This document shows positions 32,312-34,674 of a DNA stretch of 34,674 bases, one piece after another; position 1 is the first letter of the stretch, and every line of letters starts with the position of its first letter. The translations under genes and the position numbers were made by a program. The DNA is from Candidatus Endomicrobiellum incisitermitis (GTDB lineage Bacteria > Elusimicrobiota > Endomicrobiia > Endomicrobiales > Endomicrobiaceae), in the NCBI GenBank assembly GCA_031275795.1, contig JAISOG010000012.1, positions 1 to 34,674 on the forward strand. The letters are read 5' to 3'. The notes beneath the pieces were generated by a model that saw nothing but the letters and a program-made list of their open reading frames with translations, did no database searches and was not told the origin of the DNA.

Positions 32312-34144
32312 ATGAAAAGAAATGATGTAAGAAATGTAGCTATTATAGCTCACGTAGATCACGGCAAAACTACAATAGTAGACTCTCTACTTAAATTTTC
32401 TGGGCAATTTAATGTTAAAAATGACCAAGCCCAAGATATGGTGTTAGACTCAAACCCTATTGAAAGGGAAAGAGGTATAACAATATTAGCAAAGTGTACT
32501 TCCGTAAATTATAAAGAATCTACAATAAATATAGTTGATACTCCTGGTCATGCAGACTTTGGTAGCGAAGTAGAAAGAGTATTAAAAATGGTCGATGGCG
32601 CTCTTTTAATGATAGACGCTGTTGAAGGCCCTATGCCACAAACAAGGTTTGTTCTAAGAAAAGCTCTTGCGTTAGGTCTTAAACCTATAGTAGTTATCAA
32701 TAAAATGGATAGTCCAAACGCCATTGCCAGCACAGCTATAGACAATGTTTTTGATTTGTTTATGAAACTTGGAGCAAATGACGAGCAACTAGATTTTCCT
32801 ATAATTTACGCTTCAGGTAGAGATGGTTGGGCTAGCTTAAAAATGGAAGAAAAAGGTACAGATATAGAACCTGTTTTTACAACTATTTTGAAACATGTTC
32901 CCCCTCCAGATGCTGATATAGAAAAACCTCTACAAATGCAAATAACGATCCTTGATTATAATAATTTTCTAGGGAATGTTGGTATAGGGAGAATTTTAAA
33001 CGGTACAATAAAAAAAGGACAAATTATAGCACTTGTAAATGAGTCTAATGTAAATTCTCCAAAAATCACAAAAGCTCTACGTATAGACAAATTTTGTGGA
33101 CTTGGCAAGCAAGAAGTAGAGCAAGCTCAAGCTGGCGATATTGTCTCTATAGCAGGACTTGAGGGTGTGCAAGTTAGCGATACTGTTTGTAATATAGACA
33201 ATATTTTACCTCTGCCAAGACTTTCTATAGACGAACCTACAGTTTCTATGACTTTTTTAGTAAATGATTCCCCTTTTGCTGGAAAAGAAGGTAAATTTAT
33301 AACAAGTAGGCACATAAAAGCTCGCTTAGAAAAAGAAGCACAAACAAATGTTGGTCTAAAAATAGAACCTTTAGAAGGCGAAGGAAAATTTAAAGTTTCA
33401 GGACGCGGAGAACTCCATTTAACTGTTTTAATTGAAACAATGCGTAGAGAAGGCTTTGAAATTGCTGTATCTTCCCCAGAAGTTATATACAAAGAAATTG
33501 ACGGCAAACTCTGTGAACCTATGGAATTTTTAACCTTAGACATAGAAAGGCAATATCAAGGGATCGTATTTGAACTTGTAGGGAAAAGATCGGCTAAGTT
33601 AGAAAACATGGTAAGTGAAAGTGAAGATAGAATAAGACTTGAATATATAATCCCTTCAAGAGCTTTAATAGGTTTTAAAAATGATTTTTTAACAAATACT
33701 CGTGGACAAGGTATTATGCATCATAGTTTTTATGATTATATGCCTAAGGTAAATGTTTCAAACTTAAGAATAAGTGGAGTTTTTATAGCAAAAGAGCAAG
33801 GTAAAACAACAGCATATGCTTTAGATAACTTACAAGTCAGCGGGCAACTTTTTGTAGGGCCTGGGGTAGAAGTCTATGAAGGAATGATAGTAGGTCAAAA
33901 TTCTAGAGAAAATGACTTGGTTGTAAACCCTTGTAAATTAAAAAAATTAACTAATATGAGAAGTAAAAGTGCTGACGATGCGCCAACGTTAACCACTCCT
34001 AGAGTTATGAACTTAGAACAAGCTGTAGAATACATTGCCCAAGATGAGCTTGTTGAAATAACCCCTGTATCTATACGTTTGAGGAAAAAAGTTTTAAATC
34101 ATCTTTTAAGAAAACGTTCTTCTCGAAAAGAAGATGAAGAATAA
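32312..34144 (+). CDS. typA: Ribosome-associated GTPase TypA/BipA
   Basis: This translational GTPase has G1 AHVDHGKT (13-20), switch II DTPGH, G4 NKMD, and the effector region ERERGIT. EF-G-like domains III and V follow, then the BipA-specific C-terminal domain (GFKNDFLTNTRGQGIMHHSF). BipA acts on the 50S subunit and is known for roles in ribosome assembly and growth at low temperature or under stress. At 610 residues it is the usual length, with a Lys/Arg-rich tail. ATG 32312 starts the family-typical RNVAIIAHVDHG but has no nearby ribosome binding site (see leader). Confidence 0.96.
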   Translation: MKRNDVRNVAIIAHVDHGKTTIVDSLLKFSGQFNVKNDQAQDMVLDSNPIERERGITILAKCTSVNYKESTINIVDTPGHADFGSEVERVLKMVDGALLMIDAVEGPMPQTRFVLRKALALGLKPIVVINKMDSPNAIASTAIDNVFDLFMKLGANDEQLDFPIIYASGRDGWASLKMEEKGTDIEPVFTTILKHVPPPDADIEKPLQMQITILDYNNFLGNVGIGRILNGTIKKGQIIALVNESNVNSPKITKALRIDKFCGLGKQEVEQAQAGDIVSIAGLEGVQVSDTVCNIDNILPLPRLSIDEPTVSMTFLVNDSPFAGKEGKFITSRHIKARLEKEAQTNVGLKIEPLEGEGKFKVSGRGELHLTVLIETMRREGFEIAVSSPEVIYKEIDGKLCEPMEFLTLDIERQYQGIVFELVGKRSAKLENMVSESEDRIRLEYIIPSRALIGFKNDFLTNTRGQGIMHHSFYDYMPKVNVSNLRISGVFIAKEQGKTTAYALDNLQVSGQLFVGPGVEVYEGMIVGQNSRENDLVVNPCKLKKLTNMRSKSADDAPTLTTPRVMNLEQAVEYIAQDELVEITPVSIRLRKKVLNHLLRKRSSRKEDEE

Positions 34145-34379
34145 ATTTAATAATCTTAGCTAATATTTTATACAGTAATTAAGAGAATAGTTGATAGGTC
34201 TATTTTCGTTTGCCACAGGAACAGTTAGTTTTAGGTGTATGTTTATAAGTCATTTTTCCAATCGATTAAGACGTGCTTTGTAAAAGTTCAAACACAAATT
34301 AGACTTTGAAAATATATAATCCTTTGAGAAAGGAAGGGTATCATTCCTTTAACAAAGTCAAAATTTTTGAGGTTCTAAT
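34145..34379. other. Intergenic region after typA with nested hairpins and a possible gene remnant
   Basis: No intact gene is visible. On the minus strand a short frame (34200-34253) reads MTYKHTPKTNCSCGKRK and resembles the start of a SEC-C-type metal motif (CxCGxxKK). It is stopped at both sides and may be a remnant or chance. At 34302-34359 there is a nested structure: GACTTTG (34302-34308) pairs with CAAAGTC (34353-34359) outside, and AAAGGAA (34329-34335) with TTCCTTT (34344-34350) inside. An alternative CCTTT-gag-AAAGG hairpin (34321-34333) would compete with the inner stem. The structure directly precedes the transposase fragment and may be the end of the insertion element. Confidence 0.5.
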
Positions 34380-34583
34380 ATGAGCTATATTCAAATTTAC
34401 CACAAAATTGGAGCAAAACAGGCAATAAAAGTGCTGCAAAAAGCAGTAGCAGAAAGCCAAATAAGCCAAGAAGCCAAATACCGTAAAAGGGTCATAGAGC
34501 ATTATCAACAATTTGGTCTAGCATCAACATTAGATGCCTATGCAATAAGCAGGGCAACAGTCCTTAATGCTTCAAAAGTCTAA
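34380..34583 (+). pseudogene. Transposase/integrase N-terminal fragment
   Basis: The 67-residue frame starts after GAGG and reads AKYRKRVIEHYQQFGLASTLDAYAISRATV. This is the helix-turn-helix opening of DDE integrase-type transposases, which normally continues with a tryptophan-rich linker (YRWRK-like) into the catalytic core. Here the homology ends at ISRATV and six unrelated residues lead to a stop. The DDE domain is absent: the next recognisable sequence is the leader of the AAA-ATPase-like gene at 34597. It is a truncated insertion-sequence remnant. The family (IS481/IS3-like) is a guess. Confidence 0.7.
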
Positions 34584-34596
34584 TATGTTATGAACG

Positions 34597-34674
34597 AAAA
34601 TGTTATACTTAATGAATAAATATATAGTTGAGAGGGAGTAAATGAAGAGATTACCAATAGGGACACAGGCATTT
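34597..34674 (+). repeat. Direct repeat unit: leader and first codons of an AAA-ATPase-like gene (copy B)
   Basis: This is the partner of 302-379, with five mismatches over 78 nt by eye. The repeat continues to the window edge, so its true length is unknown. It begins 13 bases after the end of the transposase fragment. Confidence 0.85.
34642..34674 (+). CDS. AAA-ATPase-like / DUF1703 family protein, first 11 codons
   Basis: ATG 34642 follows AGAGGGAG and opens MKRLPIGTQAF, matching the two copies at the left edge. The gene runs out of the window, so its integrity cannot be judged. It is the third member of the family in about 35 kb, and it lies directly behind a transposase remnant. Confidence 0.75.
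   Translation, partial: MKRLPIGTQAF

Noticed and set aside
34200-34253. Minus-strand 17-residue frame ending in a CxCGxxK motif, like a SEC-C tail
   Set aside because: It is too short, flanked by stops and not joined to any domain; kept only as a remark in the intergenic entry.
1-34674. CRISPR arrays, rRNA genes, toxin-antitoxin pairs and secondary-metabolite clusters
   Set aside because: I looked for regularly spaced repeats, rRNA segments and small paired genes and saw none.

Overview
The window is AT-rich bacterial chromosome (roughly one third G+C by eye), densely packed with housekeeping genes in short co-directional runs and framed at both ends by fragments of one repeated gene family. 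The organism encodes a penicillin-binding protein, so it makes peptidoglycan. It also has a ComEC-like competence protein, RmuC, RecN and a Xer recombinase. The gene content, low G+C, decayed genes and the repeated AAA-ATPase-like/PD-(D/E)XK family suggest Elusimicrobiota, class Endomicrobia (termite-gut or protist-associated bacteria). That placement is inference from memory of such genomes, not a database result.

Left edge (1-780): two fragments of an AAA-ATPase-like/DUF1703 gene lie head to head and share 78 identical bases in inverted orientation. The rightward copy is clearly dead. 781-2669 (+): rmuC and an RNase H gene with an extra N-terminal domain, joined by an ATGA overlap. 2726-14172 (-): rpsI and rplM, a tiny zinc-ribbon protein, tRNA-Gly(CCC), cca, a pair of M16 peptidase-like proteins (one active-type, one without zinc ligands), a radical SAM activase-like protein, tRNA-Arg(CCG), a broken peptide deformylase gene, xerD, recN, nadK and a short comEC.

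14214-16277 (+): thiL-tsaE-tsaB, ending in a perfect palindrome shared with the convergent rsfS. 16279-19637 (-): TPR/SH3 protein, nadD, yqeK, a LytR_C protein and rsfS, mostly overlapping. 19807-20088 (+): rpsT with a clear promoter. 20186-26029 (-): nucleotidyltransferase/pseudo-mutase fusion, an intact phosphohexomutase, a DUF502 membrane protein and hisS. 26126-28252 (+): a class A PBP whose promoter overlaps the promoter of the preceding divergent operon. 28255-32172 (-): a fused radical SAM/DUF2344 gene followed by RNase G. 32312-34144 (+): typA/bipA behind a structured leader. Right edge (34145-34674): hairpins, a truncated transposase N-terminus and the first codons of a third AAA-ATPase-like copy.

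Functional themes: ribosomal proteins and ribosome assembly (S9, L13, S20, RsfS, TypA, RNase G); tRNA maturation and modification (CCA enzyme, TsaE/TsaB, HisRS, two tRNAs); cell envelope (PBP1A, sugar-nucleotide genes, LytR_C protein); NAD metabolism (NadD, NadK); and DNA repair or uptake (RmuC, RecN, Xer, ComEC). I found no operon that clearly encodes an undescribed defence or mobile system. The most interesting signals are regulatory: a hairpin that could bring a distant Shine-Dalgarno site to typA, a set of apparently leaderless promoters, and interlocked divergent promoters at 26.1 kb. The second theme is decay and duplication of the AAA-ATPase-like family at the window edges.
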